Source: an uncultured Lachnospiraceae bacterium
GTDB taxonomy: Bacteria > Bacillota > Clostridia > Lachnospirales > Lachnospiraceae
Length of the DNA stretch: 64,000 nt
Assembly: GCA_947644545.1 (NCBI GenBank)
Contig: CANRZW010000005.1
Span: 62,001 to 126,000 of the forward strand
Direction: 5' to 3'
Shown here: piece by piece, positions 1 to 9,095 of the stretch
Numbering within the stretch: the first letter of the stretch is position 1
How the letters are laid out: each line of letters opens with the position of its first letter
Translations under genes and position numbers: made by a program
Notes under the pieces: generated by a model
Told to the model about the DNA's origin: nothing
Database searches by the model: none
The model's input: the letters and a program-made list of their open reading frames with translations, nothing else

Positions 1-138
1 AAAGATTCCGTCATTCTTCTGGAGCAGCTGCGGACGATCGATAAAAAACGTTTGAAAGACAGGATCTGCCATCTTGATCAGGATATCATGAAAACCGTAA
101 ATGTTGGATTAATGGTCAGCCTCGAATTAAATACATAA
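1..138 (+). CDS. mazF: MazF/PemK-type endoribonuclease toxin, C-terminal end (partial)
   Basis: The window opens inside a reading frame whose last 45 residues include [20 protein letters not shown] followed by an acidic and hydrophobic helix. This is the typical C-terminal end of the MazF/EndoA family (about 115 residues in full). Family members are single-strand-specific mRNA endoribonucleases, paired in Firmicutes with a small antitoxin encoded just upstream. The start, most of the catalytic barrel and any antitoxin gene lie outside the window. The gene ends in TAA and is followed by a separate promoter, so it probably closes its own operon. Identification rests only on the C-terminal signature. 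Confidence 0.75.
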   Translation, partial: KDSVILLEQLRTIDKKRLKDRICHLDQDIMKTVNVGLMVSLELNT

Positions 139-194
139 GAAAGGCTGAAAAGACATGCCGGCGAATGCGGTGATGCGGAGAATAAGACTGGGAT

Positions 195-223
195 TTGACA
201 CTTCTTCCAATCCTTGCTATATT
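195..223 (+). promoter_or_regulatory. Sigma-A type promoter for the CBS-domain membrane protein
   Basis: TTGACA at 195-200, a 17-base spacer and TATATT at 218-223. This is a near-consensus housekeeping promoter, placed to start transcription near 230, about 40 bases before the next gene. The rest of 139-270 holds an A-rich leader and the AAAGGAGAGG ribosome site. Confidence 0.7.
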
Positions 224-270
224 AATAGTAAAAATCTGAAAAGAAAAGGCAAAGGAGAGGATGAAGACGC

Positions 271-1641
271 ATGGACGATGGTGTCGCGAGTAGCAGCTAT
301 TTTGTATGGTTCATTGTTTTGCTATTGTTGGAGATGTTATTTTATACGTTTGATTCTGCTTTTCAATATCGCAAGGAGGCAGAGGATAGTCACGAGGATA
401 AGGACGAGGGAGGCGGTACAGACAAGAAGGTTCTAAGGATCGCTTATCTGACAGGTCACCTGCCCCAGTATACCAGTGCAGTACAGCTGGGGATCGTGAC
501 GGTCAATATACTGTTTGGCGCCCTGTATCTGTATCAGCTGAATCAATATTTTACTTATCTGGTTTACCGGACAGCAGAGGGCAGCATCGGACATCTGCTT
601 GGCTGGCATATCCGTCTGTTCGCGATTGTCACGGCGGTGCTGGTCACATTTGTTCTGTTATACATAATCGTGACATTCGGCATTTCGATTCCGAGGAAGG
701 TCACATCGCGCAATCCGGAGAAATGGTTTCGGATGTTTGTTACTCCGATCTATTATTATGTGCGGATTACGTCTCCGCTTACGACGCTTATTTCCGTGAC
801 CGCAGGCGGTATCCTGCGCATATTCGGAATCAAGGGCGCCGGACGCCGGGCGGACGTGACGGAAGAGAAGATCCTGTCCATGGTGAGCGTGGGGCATGAG
901 CAGGGGATCCTGGAAGCCAACGAGGCGGAAATGATCAACAATATTTTCGAGTATGGGGATAAAGAAGCCAAGGACATCATGGTGAACCGCAATAATATGG
1001 TCGGTATTGAATCTACACTGACGTTGCAGGAGGCGGCGGCTTTTATCGTGGATGCTCATAACAGCCGTTTCCCGGTATATGATGGCACGATCGATCATAT
1101 TATTGGCATCCTGCATCTGAAGGACGTCATGCGTATGCAGATGAACAGCAGAATGAAGAACCGGCCCATCGGTAAGATCAAGGGTCTTCTGCGGGAGCCA
1201 AGATTTATTACGGAGAAGCGCAAGATAGACGATCTGTTCCGTGTCATGAGGGCAGAGAAGATCCAGATGGTGATCGTTGTTGATGAATATGGTCAGACTG
1301 CCGGCCTGGTGGCGTTAGAAGACATTCTGGAAGAGATTGTCGGAAACATCGAGGATGAGTATGATGTGGAGTCCAGCTATATCGTTAAGAATGACACGAA
1401 CGGCTATGTGATCCAGGGGAAAATGCCTCTGGAGGAACTGGAAGAACAGCTAAACATTAATTTTGATGAAGAACCCTTTGATACGGTCAACGGATTTGTG
1501 ATCTCCAGGCTGGAACGTATACCGGAAGAAGGGGAAGATTTTGAATTCGAATACGAAGGCTACGTGTTCAGGATCCAGGAGGTTAAAGACCGAATGATTC
1601 AGAGTGTGCTTGCGCACCCGGTTGAATCTGCTTCAAATTAG
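271..1641 (+). CDS. Hemolysin-type CNNM/CBS/CorC_HlyC membrane protein
   Basis: A 456-residue integral membrane protein of the HlyC/CorC (TlyC, YhdP) family, linked in other bacteria to magnesium or other cation efflux and not demonstrably hemolytic. Domains in order: a CNNM/DUF21 membrane region with hydrophobic helices in residues 1-180; an acidic helix with the family signature EANEAEMINNIFEYGDKEAK near 215; a pair of CBS domains (about 235-360, including VVDEYGQTAGLVALEDILEE); and a C-terminal CorC_HlyC domain (about 370-450, including FDTVNGFVISRL). The start at 271 follows an AAAGGAGAGG ribosome site and leaves a standard-length N-terminus. The ion moved cannot be told from the sequence. 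Confidence 0.88.
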   Translation: MDDGVASSSYFVWFIVLLLLEMLFYTFDSAFQYRKEAEDSHEDKDEGGGTDKKVLRIAYLTGHLPQYTSAVQLGIVTVNILFGALYLYQLNQYFTYLVYRTAEGSIGHLLGWHIRLFAIVTAVLVTFVLLYIIVTFGISIPRKVTSRNPEKWFRMFVTPIYYYVRITSPLTTLISVTAGGILRIFGIKGAGRRADVTEEKILSMVSVGHEQGILEANEAEMINNIFEYGDKEAKDIMVNRNNMVGIESTLTLQEAAAFIVDAHNSRFPVYDGTIDHIIGILHLKDVMRMQMNSRMKNRPIGKIKGLLREPRFITEKRKIDDLFRVMRAEKIQMVIVVDEYGQTAGLVALEDILEEIVGNIEDEYDVESSYIVKNDTNGYVIQGKMPLEELEEQLNINFDEEPFDTVNGFVISRLERIPEEGEDFEFEYEGYVFRIQEVKDRMIQSVLAHPVESASN

Positions 1642-1666
1642 TGATATGATATTGAATCGGCGCTTA

Positions 1667-1693
1667 GTGTCCGTCTGCAGGCCGGACGGGCAC
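1667..1693 (+). other. Stem-loop between the CBS protein gene and yebC
   Basis: GTGTCCGTC at 1667-1675 pairs with GACGGGCAC at 1685-1693 (nine pairs, one of them G-T). No T-run follows, so it is not a classical terminator. It could be an RNA-stability or processing element between the two genes. Confidence 0.4.
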
Positions 1694-1732
1694 AGGAAAC
1701 AGAATCAGATTAGAGGACAAAGGAGATAGGAT

Positions 1733-2461
1733 ATGTCAGGACATTCAAAATTCGCAAATATCAAACATAAGAAAGAGAAGAACGATGCTGCCAAGGGGAA
1801 GATCTTTACTATTATCGGAAGAGAAATCGCAGTGGCAGTCAAGGAAGGCGGGCCGGATCCGGCGAACAATTTCAAGCTGGCTCAGGTGATTGCCAAGGCA
1901 AAGGCGAATAATATGCCGAACGATACGATCGACAGAGGGATCAAGAAGGCGGCAGGAGAAGGCGGCAACGTCAACTACAAATATGTGACTTATGAAGGAT
2001 ATGGTCCTAACGGCATTGCCATTATTGTAGATGCACTGACCGATAACGCGAACAGAACGGCTGCTAATGTGAGAAGCGCGTTTACGAAAGGACAGGGCAA
2101 TGTAGGGACACCGGGATGCGTTTCTTTCATGTTTGACAAGAAGGGCCTGATCATGATCGATAAGGAAGAGTGCGACATGGAAGCGGATGATCTGATGATG
2201 ACGGCCTTAGATGCCGGCGCGGAAGATTTCTCCGAAGAAGAGGACTGTTACGAGATCTATACGGATCCGGATCAATGGAGCGAGGTGGATGCGGCCCTGA
2301 AAGAAGCCGGAATCGTGCCCGTGTCTTCGGAAGTAACGATGATCCCGCAAAACTGGGTAGAACTTACGGATGAAACAGCGATCAAGAATCTGCAGAAGAC
2401 TCTGGACCTTCTTGAGGATGATGACGATGTACAGGCGGTATACCATAACTGGGATGAATAA
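1733..2461 (+). CDS. yebC: YebC/PmpR family protein
   Basis: A 242-residue protein of the YebC/PmpR/TACO1 family. It opens with the diagnostic MSGHSKFANIKHKKEKNDAA and contains PNDTIDRGIKKAAGEG and YEGYGPNGIAIIV. Members were named as transcriptional regulators, and recent work on the family links them to relief of ribosome stalling on proline-rich stretches. Full length with all three domains present. The start is set by the AAAGGAGATAGG ribosome site just upstream. It sits between a membrane protein and metY with short gaps. Confidence 0.95.
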   Translation: MSGHSKFANIKHKKEKNDAAKGKIFTIIGREIAVAVKEGGPDPANNFKLAQVIAKAKANNMPNDTIDRGIKKAAGEGGNVNYKYVTYEGYGPNGIAIIVDALTDNANRTAANVRSAFTKGQGNVGTPGCVSFMFDKKGLIMIDKEECDMEADDLMMTALDAGAEDFSEEEDCYEIYTDPDQWSEVDAALKEAGIVPVSSEVTMIPQNWVELTDETAIKNLQKTLDLLEDDDDVQAVYHNWDE

Positions 2462-2492
2462 GGGATAGCGCAGAAAGGGCAGTATTACGAAG

Positions 2493-3779
2493 ATGAGCAG
2501 GCAGTATAAGAAAGAGACAATATGCATTCAATCCGGATGGAAACCGGGGAACGGCGAACCGCGCGTGCTCCCGATCTATCAGAGCACGACGTTTAAATAT
2601 GAGTCTTCGGAACAGATGGGAAGGCTCTTTGATCTGGAAGAGAGCGGCTATTTTTACAGCCGGCTGCAAAATCCAACCAATGATCATGTGGCAGCCAAGA
2701 TCTGTGAGCTGGAGGGCGGTGTGGCGGCGATGCTCACATCTTCCGGTCAGGCGGCCTGCCACTATGCGGTATTCAATATCTGTGAGGCAGGGGATCATGT
2801 GGTGCTTTCTTCCACCGTATATGGCGGAACCTTCAACCTGCTCACCTGTACGATGAAGAAGATGGGGATCAGCTGTACCGTGGTGGATCCTGATGCACCG
2901 GAAGAGGAGATCGCAAAGGCCTTTGAAGCGAATACGAAATGTGTCTTTGCGGAGACCATTGCCAATCCGGCGCTGGTGGTTCTGGATATCGAGAAATTTG
3001 CCCGCCTCGCACATGCGCATCAGGTACCGCTGATTGTAGATAATACGTTTGCTACGCCGATCAACTGCAATCCGTTTGCGTGGGGAGCAGACATCGTCAT
3101 CCATTCAACAACCAAATATATGGATGGACACGCGATGGCTGTAGGCGGCTGTATCGTAGATTCCGGCCTGTTTGACTGGAACGCCTGTGCGGACAAATTC
3201 CCGGGGTTATGCACTCCAGATGAATCTTATCACGGCATTACCTATACGGAGAAGTTTGGCAAGGCTGCCTATATTACGAAGGCGACAAGCCAGCTGATGA
3301 GAGATCTTGGTTCCATACAGTCGCCGCAGAATGCTTTTCTTCTGAATGTCGGTTTGGAGACGCTGCCGCTTCGCATGGAACGGCACTGCTACAACGCCCT
3401 TAAGACGGCCGAGTACCTGGAGCAGAATGAGAAAGTGGCCTGGGTAAATTATCCGGGACTTCAAAGCAGCAAATATTATGAACTGGCACAAAAATATATG
3501 CCAAACGGCACCTGCGGCGTGATTTCCTTTGGATTAAAGGGAGGAAGGAAGGCCGCGGCACAGATGATGGATCATTTGGAATTGGCTGCAATCGTGACGC
3601 ATGTAGCGGATGCTAGAACAAGTGTCCTGCACCCGGCAAGCCATACCCATAGACAGATGAATGATGAACAGTTAAGAGAAGCGGGGGTTGCCCCCGATTT
3701 GATCAGATTATCGGTTGGGCTGGAGCATATTGAAGATATCATTGCCGATCTGGAACAGGCAATCTCAAAAGTTTCGTAA
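2493..3779 (+). CDS. metY: O-acetylhomoserine sulfhydrylase (homocysteine synthase)
   Basis: A 428-residue PLP-dependent enzyme of the Cys/Met metabolism family. The N-terminus (TICIQSGWKPGNGEPRVLPI) and length match O-acetylhomoserine aminocarboxypropyltransferase, which makes homocysteine from O-acetylhomoserine and sulfide. The PLP lysine lies in IHSTTKYMDGH, and the substrate-side motif TSSGQAACHYA is present. The C-terminal HPASHTHRQM and SVGLEHIEDIIADLE are typical of the family. No SAM riboswitch or T-box is visible in the 31-base gap upstream, so regulation is not evident. The B12-dependent MetH encoded 36 kb downstream could methylate the product. Cystathionine gamma-synthase is a less likely reading because of the length and N-terminus. 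Confidence 0.93.
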   Translation: MSRQYKKETICIQSGWKPGNGEPRVLPIYQSTTFKYESSEQMGRLFDLEESGYFYSRLQNPTNDHVAAKICELEGGVAAMLTSSGQAACHYAVFNICEAGDHVVLSSTVYGGTFNLLTCTMKKMGISCTVVDPDAPEEEIAKAFEANTKCVFAETIANPALVVLDIEKFARLAHAHQVPLIVDNTFATPINCNPFAWGADIVIHSTTKYMDGHAMAVGGCIVDSGLFDWNACADKFPGLCTPDESYHGITYTEKFGKAAYITKATSQLMRDLGSIQSPQNAFLLNVGLETLPLRMERHCYNALKTAEYLEQNEKVAWVNYPGLQSSKYYELAQKYMPNGTCGVISFGLKGGRKAAAQMMDHLELAAIVTHVADARTSVLHPASHTHRQMNDEQLREAGVAPDLIRLSVGLEHIEDIIADLEQAISKVS

Positions 3780-3795
3780 AGGAATACCTATTATC

Positions 3796-5340
3796 ATGAC
3801 TTATCGTAAAATATGGTTCAGCTATGTATTATGGGTGATATATACGATGCTGTGCATCATTTTCCTGGCACTTGTGGGGAATTATGTATGCGTCAGCTAT
3901 TTTTCCGAACTGTTTGCGCAGTTCGGATCTTCTTCACTGTCCGTCTATGCAAAGGATCTGTCCGGATTTCTGCTCATTCCGGCGGCGGCTGTCCTGTATT
4001 GGATCATCCGGGGTATTTCCGAATCGCTCAGAAGAAGATTCTTATGTCCGCCAAAGATCCGGAAGATCATAGAGGGCATCGTCGTATTATCGGCACTGAC
4101 GCTTGGCATTTATCTCCGGATCCTATGTGTGACGGACCCTGCGCAGATCCAGTCTGGCGTGAACGGAATGGAATATTATGACATGGCAGTGGTGAAGGCC
4201 GGCAGTTCCATACAACCGCTTACTTACGGCGGCGCCTATCTGTATGTGGCGTTATTATCAGTAGTCTTATCGTTTCTGGGGAATAAAGCGGTTTCCGCGA
4301 TCATTCTGCAGATGGCGCTGCAGGCAGCGGGGCTTATACTGGTTTATCTGGTGACGAGGAAGATTGCGGGCAGGATCCCCGCCTACACAGCTCTTTTTTA
4401 CTTCGCGTGTTCTATCAGTTATCGGGAAATGATGACCAATCTCGGACCGGAATGCCTCTTTTTTGTGTTGTTTCTGATCGGAATGCTGGCAGTGGCGGGG
4501 GTTGTCCGATATTATTGCCGGGACAATGCCACAAACAGGCAGCTGTTACTCAGAGCCGCCGCAGCGGGTCTTCTGTTTGGGATACTGGGATACCTGGATC
4601 TTGCAGCGGTCATACTTTTATTGTCCATGATCGCAGGGATCGTTCTGTGCCAGAGAAAATGGTCCGGAATCAGTACGGCAGTTGTCCTGACAGCAGTCTT
4701 TACCTGTGCGGCAGGCTGGTTTGGCGCTTGTTTCGTTATTTCTCTGTTACAGCAAACCGGAATGGAAACCGGCATCGAGATCTGGGTGACGCAGCAGATC
4801 CTGAATACCCGCACCTTTGGGTTCAGACCGCTGTATCCCTATTCGCTGGATATGCTTTTGTTCGGTATTCTGACCGTCCTGGCAGCTTTTCTTGTGTTTG
4901 AATTCTTTCGGAAGGGAAAAGAGCGAAATGATACGTTGTGGATCCTGCTGTGTATCATTGCCGCACCTACGCCGATGGCGGTTCTCGGCGTACAGCCTTT
5001 TGGGATCCTGTCCATGTATATCTGGGGCGTTTTGGCCGGACTCGGACTACAGAACTGTATCTTTGGCGGCAAAGATCAATTTGTGAAAACAAAGATTGAG
5101 GAGATCAATCGTTCCGTTCCGGAAACAGACGCGGAAGAAGAGAGGCCGGTGATCGAAGCGCCTGAGCCGGCGACCGATGTTCCGGCACAGGAAACGGACC
5201 CAAAGCCGCGTTATCTTGAGAATCCGCTGCCGCTTCCGAAGAAACATGTACGCAGACAGATGGATTATCAATATAAGGTAGAAGAAAAAGATATGAAATT
5301 CGATCTGGAAATAAAAGACGATGATGATTTTGATCTTTAG
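3796..5340 (+). CDS. Polytopic membrane protein, GT-C glycosyltransferase-like
   Basis: About 514 residues, with roughly ten to twelve hydrophobic helices across residues 1-430 and a charged cytosolic tail rich in Glu, Pro and Lys. The helix pattern, and GVNGMEYYDMAVVKAG at the end of the first outer loop, recall the GT-C fold of lipid-linked sugar transferases, but no family motif is strong enough to name a substrate. I chose ATG 3796 (MTYRKIW), after AAAGGAATACC, because a longer frame would run back into metY. The tail ends KFDLEIKDDDDFDL. It closes an operon with metY and is followed by a terminator. An alternative is an uncharacterised Lachnospiraceae membrane protein unrelated to glycosylation. 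Confidence 0.7.
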   Translation: MTYRKIWFSYVLWVIYTMLCIIFLALVGNYVCVSYFSELFAQFGSSSLSVYAKDLSGFLLIPAAAVLYWIIRGISESLRRRFLCPPKIRKIIEGIVVLSALTLGIYLRILCVTDPAQIQSGVNGMEYYDMAVVKAGSSIQPLTYGGAYLYVALLSVVLSFLGNKAVSAIILQMALQAAGLILVYLVTRKIAGRIPAYTALFYFACSISYREMMTNLGPECLFFVLFLIGMLAVAGVVRYYCRDNATNRQLLLRAAAAGLLFGILGYLDLAAVILLLSMIAGIVLCQRKWSGISTAVVLTAVFTCAAGWFGACFVISLLQQTGMETGIEIWVTQQILNTRTFGFRPLYPYSLDMLLFGILTVLAAFLVFEFFRKGKERNDTLWILLCIIAAPTPMAVLGVQPFGILSMYIWGVLAGLGLQNCIFGGKDQFVKTKIEEINRSVPETDAEEERPVIEAPEPATDVPAQETDPKPRYLENPLPLPKKHVRRQMDYQYKVEEKDMKFDLEIKDDDDFDL

Positions 5341-5367
5341 ACATTAATTTGTTCCATAAGGTATAAA
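5338..5367 (+). promoter_or_regulatory. Possible promoter upstream of the tepA leader
   Basis: TAGACA at 5338-5343 and TATAAA at 5362-5367 are separated by 18 bases. It lies before the hairpin at 5392-5430, so a transcript from it would have to pass that hairpin to reach the TepA gene. The match is moderate. Confidence 0.35.
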
Positions 5368-5391
5368 TACCGGTAAAAAACACAGACTATG

Positions 5392-5430
5392 GGAGAATCA
5401 CAATGCAGAGTGCAGGTGGTTCTCCTTTTT
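5392..5430 (+). terminator. Rho-independent terminator, or attenuator ahead of tepA
   Basis: GGAGAATCAC at 5392-5401 pairs with GTGGTTCTCC at 5416-5425 (ten pairs, one of them G-T), followed directly by TTTTT. It ends the metY operon. The next ribosome site (GGAGGT, near 5450) is only about 20 bases on, leaving no room for a new promoter, so tepA expression should depend on readthrough. Confidence 0.75.
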
Positions 5431-5459
5431 GATATTTTGTCTGAAAGCGGAGGTACAGG

Positions 5460-6281
5460 ATGGGACATAAAGAAAACAATAAAAACAAGGAAAAAGAAAA
5501 GGACGAAAAAGCAGGTAAGAGTGCAAGAGAGGAAAAGCGCGAGGAGCAGGAGAAGCAGCGGGAAAAGGAAGAGCATAAGGATACCCGGATCGAAGAGTCC
5601 GGACAGGTCACACTGGATGAAAACGACAGGCATAATAAGATACATCTGATCACGATCATAGGCGAGATCGAAGGTCATGACAATCTGAGCAGCTCATCCA
5701 AAACTACGAAATATGAACATGTGCTGCCACAGCTGGCAGCGATTGAAGACAGTAAGGAGATTGACGGAGTTCTGATCCTGCTCAATACGATGGGCGGAGA
5801 CGTGGAAGCCGGTCTGGCGATTGCGGAAATGATCGCATCCTTAAGCAAACCGACGGTATCTTTGGTGCTTGGCGGAAGCCATTCGATCGGTGTGCCGATC
5901 GCGGTCAGTACAGATTATTCTTATATCGTGCCGACCGGTACTATGGTGATCCATCCGGTAAGGCTTACAGGCATGGTGATCGGCGTGCAGCAGACCTTTG
6001 ACTATTTCAGACAGATCCAGAATCGGATCACCGGGTTTGTGTGCGGACACTGCAAGATCTCCAAAGCAAGAATTGAGGAGCTGATGATGGAAACGGGCGT
6101 ACTGACAAAGGACGTCGGAACCATACTCGTCGGGCAGGAAGCCGTGGAAGAAGGGATCCTGTGTGAGGTGGGAGGGATCAAGGATGCGATCGCCAAACTT
6201 CATGACATGGTGGATAAGAGAAAAGCGTCAATGGAATTTTCGGCAAAGGAAGCAAAGGAATTGAAACAAAATAAAGGATGA
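5460..6281 (+). CDS. tepA: TepA-like ClpP-family serine protease
   Basis: A 273-residue ClpP-fold protein of the TepA/YmfB group, which in Bacillus is described as a translocation-enhancing or spore-related peptidase. Residues 1-60 are a highly charged Lys/Glu linker, unlike ClpP itself. The catalytic triad can be placed at Ser142 (GGSHSIGVP), His165 (MVIHPVRL) and Asp218 ([10 protein letters not shown]). The oligomer-forming core spans about 60-255. It lacks the ClpP N-terminal loop, so docking with Clp ATPases is uncertain. The gene lies directly before the FtsK/SpoIIIE gene, an arrangement also seen in Bacillus (ymfB-spoIIIE region), which supports the assignment. Confidence 0.88.
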   Translation: MGHKENNKNKEKEKDEKAGKSAREEKREEQEKQREKEEHKDTRIEESGQVTLDENDRHNKIHLITIIGEIEGHDNLSSSSKTTKYEHVLPQLAAIEDSKEIDGVLILLNTMGGDVEAGLAIAEMIASLSKPTVSLVLGGSHSIGVPIAVSTDYSYIVPTGTMVIHPVRLTGMVIGVQQTFDYFRQIQNRITGFVCGHCKISKARIEELMMETGVLTKDVGTILVGQEAVEEGILCEVGGIKDAIAKLHDMVDKRKASMEFSAKEAKELKQNKG

Positions 6282-6340
6282 CAAGCGAAAATGAAAATGC
6301 TATACTATATGAAGTCTTAATTTGGTCAGGAGGCATAGTA

Positions 6341-9076
6341 ATGGCATCAGGACAGGGAGGAAATCGTTCTTCCGCGAAGAAAAAAACGGCGTCTTCAAGC
6401 AGAAGTACGGCTAAAAATAGAAATACACAGACAAGAAAAAGAAATACCGGCAGTAGAAGTACACACACAGAACCGATGGATGTGGCAATCCGCAACGAGA
6501 TATTACTGATCGTGTTTCTTGCGCTTGCGATCATCCTTTTTCTTTGCAATTTCGGTGTGGTCGGTAAAGTCGGAGATGTGGCCAGCGATGTAATGTTTGG
6601 GATCTTCGGCCTGACTGCCTATATCGCACCGGTGATTATTTTTCTGGCGATCGCTTTTGGGATGTCCAATGTGGGGAGCACGATAGCAGCCAGGAAACTG
6701 GTCGCCGGTGCCGTCCTCTTTCTTCTGGTCAGCATGGTCTGTGAATTGTTCGGCACGGATCCGGCACAGGCGGAAAGTTACCAGGCAGGGGAGATCTTCG
6801 CAAGATGCAGTGAACAACATAACGGGGGCGGTTTGATAGCCGGTTCTCTTCTATACGCGTCTTACAAGTTCCTGGGCATGGTAGGAACCGTGCTTGCGCT
6901 CCTTGTTGTGGGTGTGATCTGCATGGTGATCGTCACCGAGAAGTCACTGATCGGCGGCGTTACGAAACAGGGCCGCAGAATGTATGAGAGATCGGTGGAG
7001 GATGCCCAGTATCGGCGGGAGCGGGCTAAAGAGAGACGTATCGCGCAGGAAGAAAAGCGTGCAAAAGCGGAAGAAAAACGTATGAAGGCGGCAGAGGAAC
7101 GCAGACTTCGTGCGGAAGAGATCGAGAATGAAAAGATACTGCGCATGGACAAGAAAGTATCCGGCGTCATGCTTGATACGTCCTTGAATAAGAGCAGGGA
7201 GAAGGAAACACCGGAGAAAACGCGGGATGACCTGCATGAGATCACACTGCAGATACCGGAAGAGGGCGTCTATGAAGAAATGCCCAAGCCGCCTGTAAAG
7301 GAGGAACTCTCCAGTCATTACATAGCAAATGAATCGGATGATCTTGGCGAGATACGCATCTACGGAGCGGCGGAAGAGAAAGAAAGAGAGCCGGAGAAAG
7401 AGAGAGAGACAGTACAGATTCAGGATATGCCCGTTTCTGCGGAACCGGCAATTCATCAGCACGGGAGAACGATCGGAGCCGGTAACGGCAGTGAACTGAC
7501 GAATGCCATGGCGCCGCATCCGGACGAAGAACGGGTTCCGGCAGAGCATTCCATTGCCGGAGAGGTGTCCGAACAGGAGTTAAAGACGCCCAGACCGTAT
7601 AAATTTCCTTCTTATGATCTGCTACAGAAGGCAAAGAACAAAAACGGCGGCGATTCTGCCAGGGAATTAAAAGAGACGGCAATGCATCTGCAGCAGACGC
7701 TGGGGACGTTCGGCGTCAAAGTGACCATCACGGATATCAGCCAGGGCCCCTCGGTCACACGGTATGAGCTACAGCCTGAGCAGGGCGTAAAGGTGAGTAA
7801 GATCGTTGGACTTGCCGATGATATCAAGCTGAACCTTGCGGCTACGGATATCCGTATAGAAGCGCCGATACCCGGTAAGGCGGCTGTCGGGATCGAGGTT
7901 CCCAATAAGGAGAACACTTCGGTATCCTTCAGAGAACTGGTGGAATCCAAGGAGTTCCGGGAGTTCCCCTCGAATCTTGCCTTCGCGGTCGGTAAGGACA
8001 TCGGCGGTAAGATCGTGGTGACGGATATTGCCAAGATGCCCCATATGCTGATCGCCGGGTCTACCGGTTCCGGTAAGTCGGTCTGTATCAATACGATCAT
8101 CATGGGAGTTTTGTACAAGGCGAAGCCGGAAGACGTGAAATTGATCATGGTTGATCCGAAAGTCGTGGAGCTGAGCGTCTATAACGGAATCCCGCATCTG
8201 CTGATCCCCGTGGTGACAGATCCCAAGAAAGCGGCAGCCGCTTTGCACTGGGGGGTAGCCGAGATGACGGATCGTTATAAGAAGTTTGCGGATTACAATG
8301 TGCGTGATCTCAAGGGCTATAACCATAAAGTGGAGGAGCTGCAGAAGAAGGGGGATCCGGAAGCGCCGGCGAAGCTGCCGCAGATCCTGATTATCGTGGA
8401 CGAGCTTGCAGATCTGATGATGGTATCGCCGGGTGAGGTGGAAGAGTCTATCTGCCGCCTGGCACAGCTTGCAAGAGCGTGCGGCATCCACCTGATCATT
8501 GCAACCCAAAGACCGTCTGTGGATGTCATCACAGGTCTGATCAAGGCCAATATGCCCAGCCGGGTGGCTTTTGCCGTTTCCAGCGGTGTGGATTCCCGTA
8601 CGATTCTGGATATGGTCGGGGCCGAGAAGCTGCTGGGTAAGGGCGATATGCTCTTTTATCCGCAGGGTTATCCCAAACCGGCACGTGTACAGGGAGCCTT
8701 CGTATCGGATAAAGAAGTCTCGGATGTCGTGGATTTCCTGAAAAATCAGGCCATCGGCAATGTCTACAGTGATGATATAGAAGAAAAGATCAAGAATATC
8801 GGCAGCGGCGCGGCGTCACCCGGCGGCAGCGGAAACGGTGACAGCGGTTCCGAGTATGATCAGTATTTTGCGGAGGCGGGCAGATTCATTATCGATAAGG
8901 ATAAGGCGTCCATCGGTATGCTGCAGAGAGTCTTCAAGATCGGATTCAACCGGGCAGCGCGGATTATGGATCAGCTGTGCGAGGCAGGCGTCGTCGGGGA
9001 AGAAGAGGGCACCAAGCCCCGTAAGGTATTGATGAGTGCAGAGGAATTTGAACAGTTTGTGGAAGAAGTGATCTAG
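6341..9076 (+). CDS. ftsK: DNA translocase FtsK/SpoIIIE
   Basis: About 911 residues. The motor moves chromosomal DNA through the division or sporulation septum. N-terminus: a short basic, Ser/Arg/Thr-rich cytosolic stretch, then four membrane helices (about 45-195). A charged Glu/Arg-rich linker follows (about 210-420). The motor domain carries Walker A in [10 protein letters not shown], Walker B in [13 protein letters not shown] and the downstream [19 protein letters not shown]. The C-terminal gamma winged helix ([21 protein letters not shown]) reads DNA orientation sequences. Start ATG 6341 sits behind AGGAGG; an earlier in-frame ATG at 6278 overlaps tepA and has no good ribosome site. In a sporulating host one protein may serve both division and sporulation. 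Confidence 0.95.
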   Translation: MASGQGGNRSSAKKKTASSSRSTAKNRNTQTRKRNTGSRSTHTEPMDVAIRNEILLIVFLALAIILFLCNFGVVGKVGDVASDVMFGIFGLTAYIAPVIIFLAIAFGMSNVGSTIAARKLVAGAVLFLLVSMVCELFGTDPAQAESYQAGEIFARCSEQHNGGGLIAGSLLYASYKFLGMVGTVLALLVVGVICMVIVTEKSLIGGVTKQGRRMYERSVEDAQYRRERAKERRIAQEEKRAKAEEKRMKAAEERRLRAEEIENEKILRMDKKVSGVMLDTSLNKSREKETPEKTRDDLHEITLQIPEEGVYEEMPKPPVKEELSSHYIANESDDLGEIRIYGAAEEKEREPEKERETVQIQDMPVSAEPAIHQHGRTIGAGNGSELTNAMAPHPDEERVPAEHSIAGEVSEQELKTPRPYKFPSYDLLQKAKNKNGGDSARELKETAMHLQQTLGTFGVKVTITDISQGPSVTRYELQPEQGVKVSKIVGLADDIKLNLAATDIRIEAPIPGKAAVGIEVPNKENTSVSFRELVESKEFREFPSNLAFAVGKDIGGKIVVTDIAKMPHMLIAGSTGSGKSVCINTIIMGVLYKAKPEDVKLIMVDPKVVELSVYNGIPHLLIPVVTDPKKAAAALHWGVAEMTDRYKKFADYNVRDLKGYNHKVEELQKKGDPEAPAKLPQILIIVDELADLMMVSPGEVEESICRLAQLARACGIHLIIATQRPSVDVITGLIKANMPSRVAFAVSSGVDSRTILDMVGAEKLLGKGDMLFYPQGYPKPARVQGAFVSDKEVSDVVDFLKNQAIGNVYSDDIEEKIKNIGSGAASPGGSGNGDSGSEYDQYFAEAGRFIIDKDKASIGMLQRVFKIGFNRAARIMDQLCEAGVVGEEEGTKPRKVLMSAEEFEQFVEEVI

Positions 9077-9095
9077 TAGAAAGGGTGGATTGGGC

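Noticed and set aside
155-436. A 93-codon frame ahead of the CBS-protein gene
   Set aside because: It overlaps the start of the CBS-domain gene in another frame, has no ribosome site and has a Cys/Arg-rich composition unlike a real protein.
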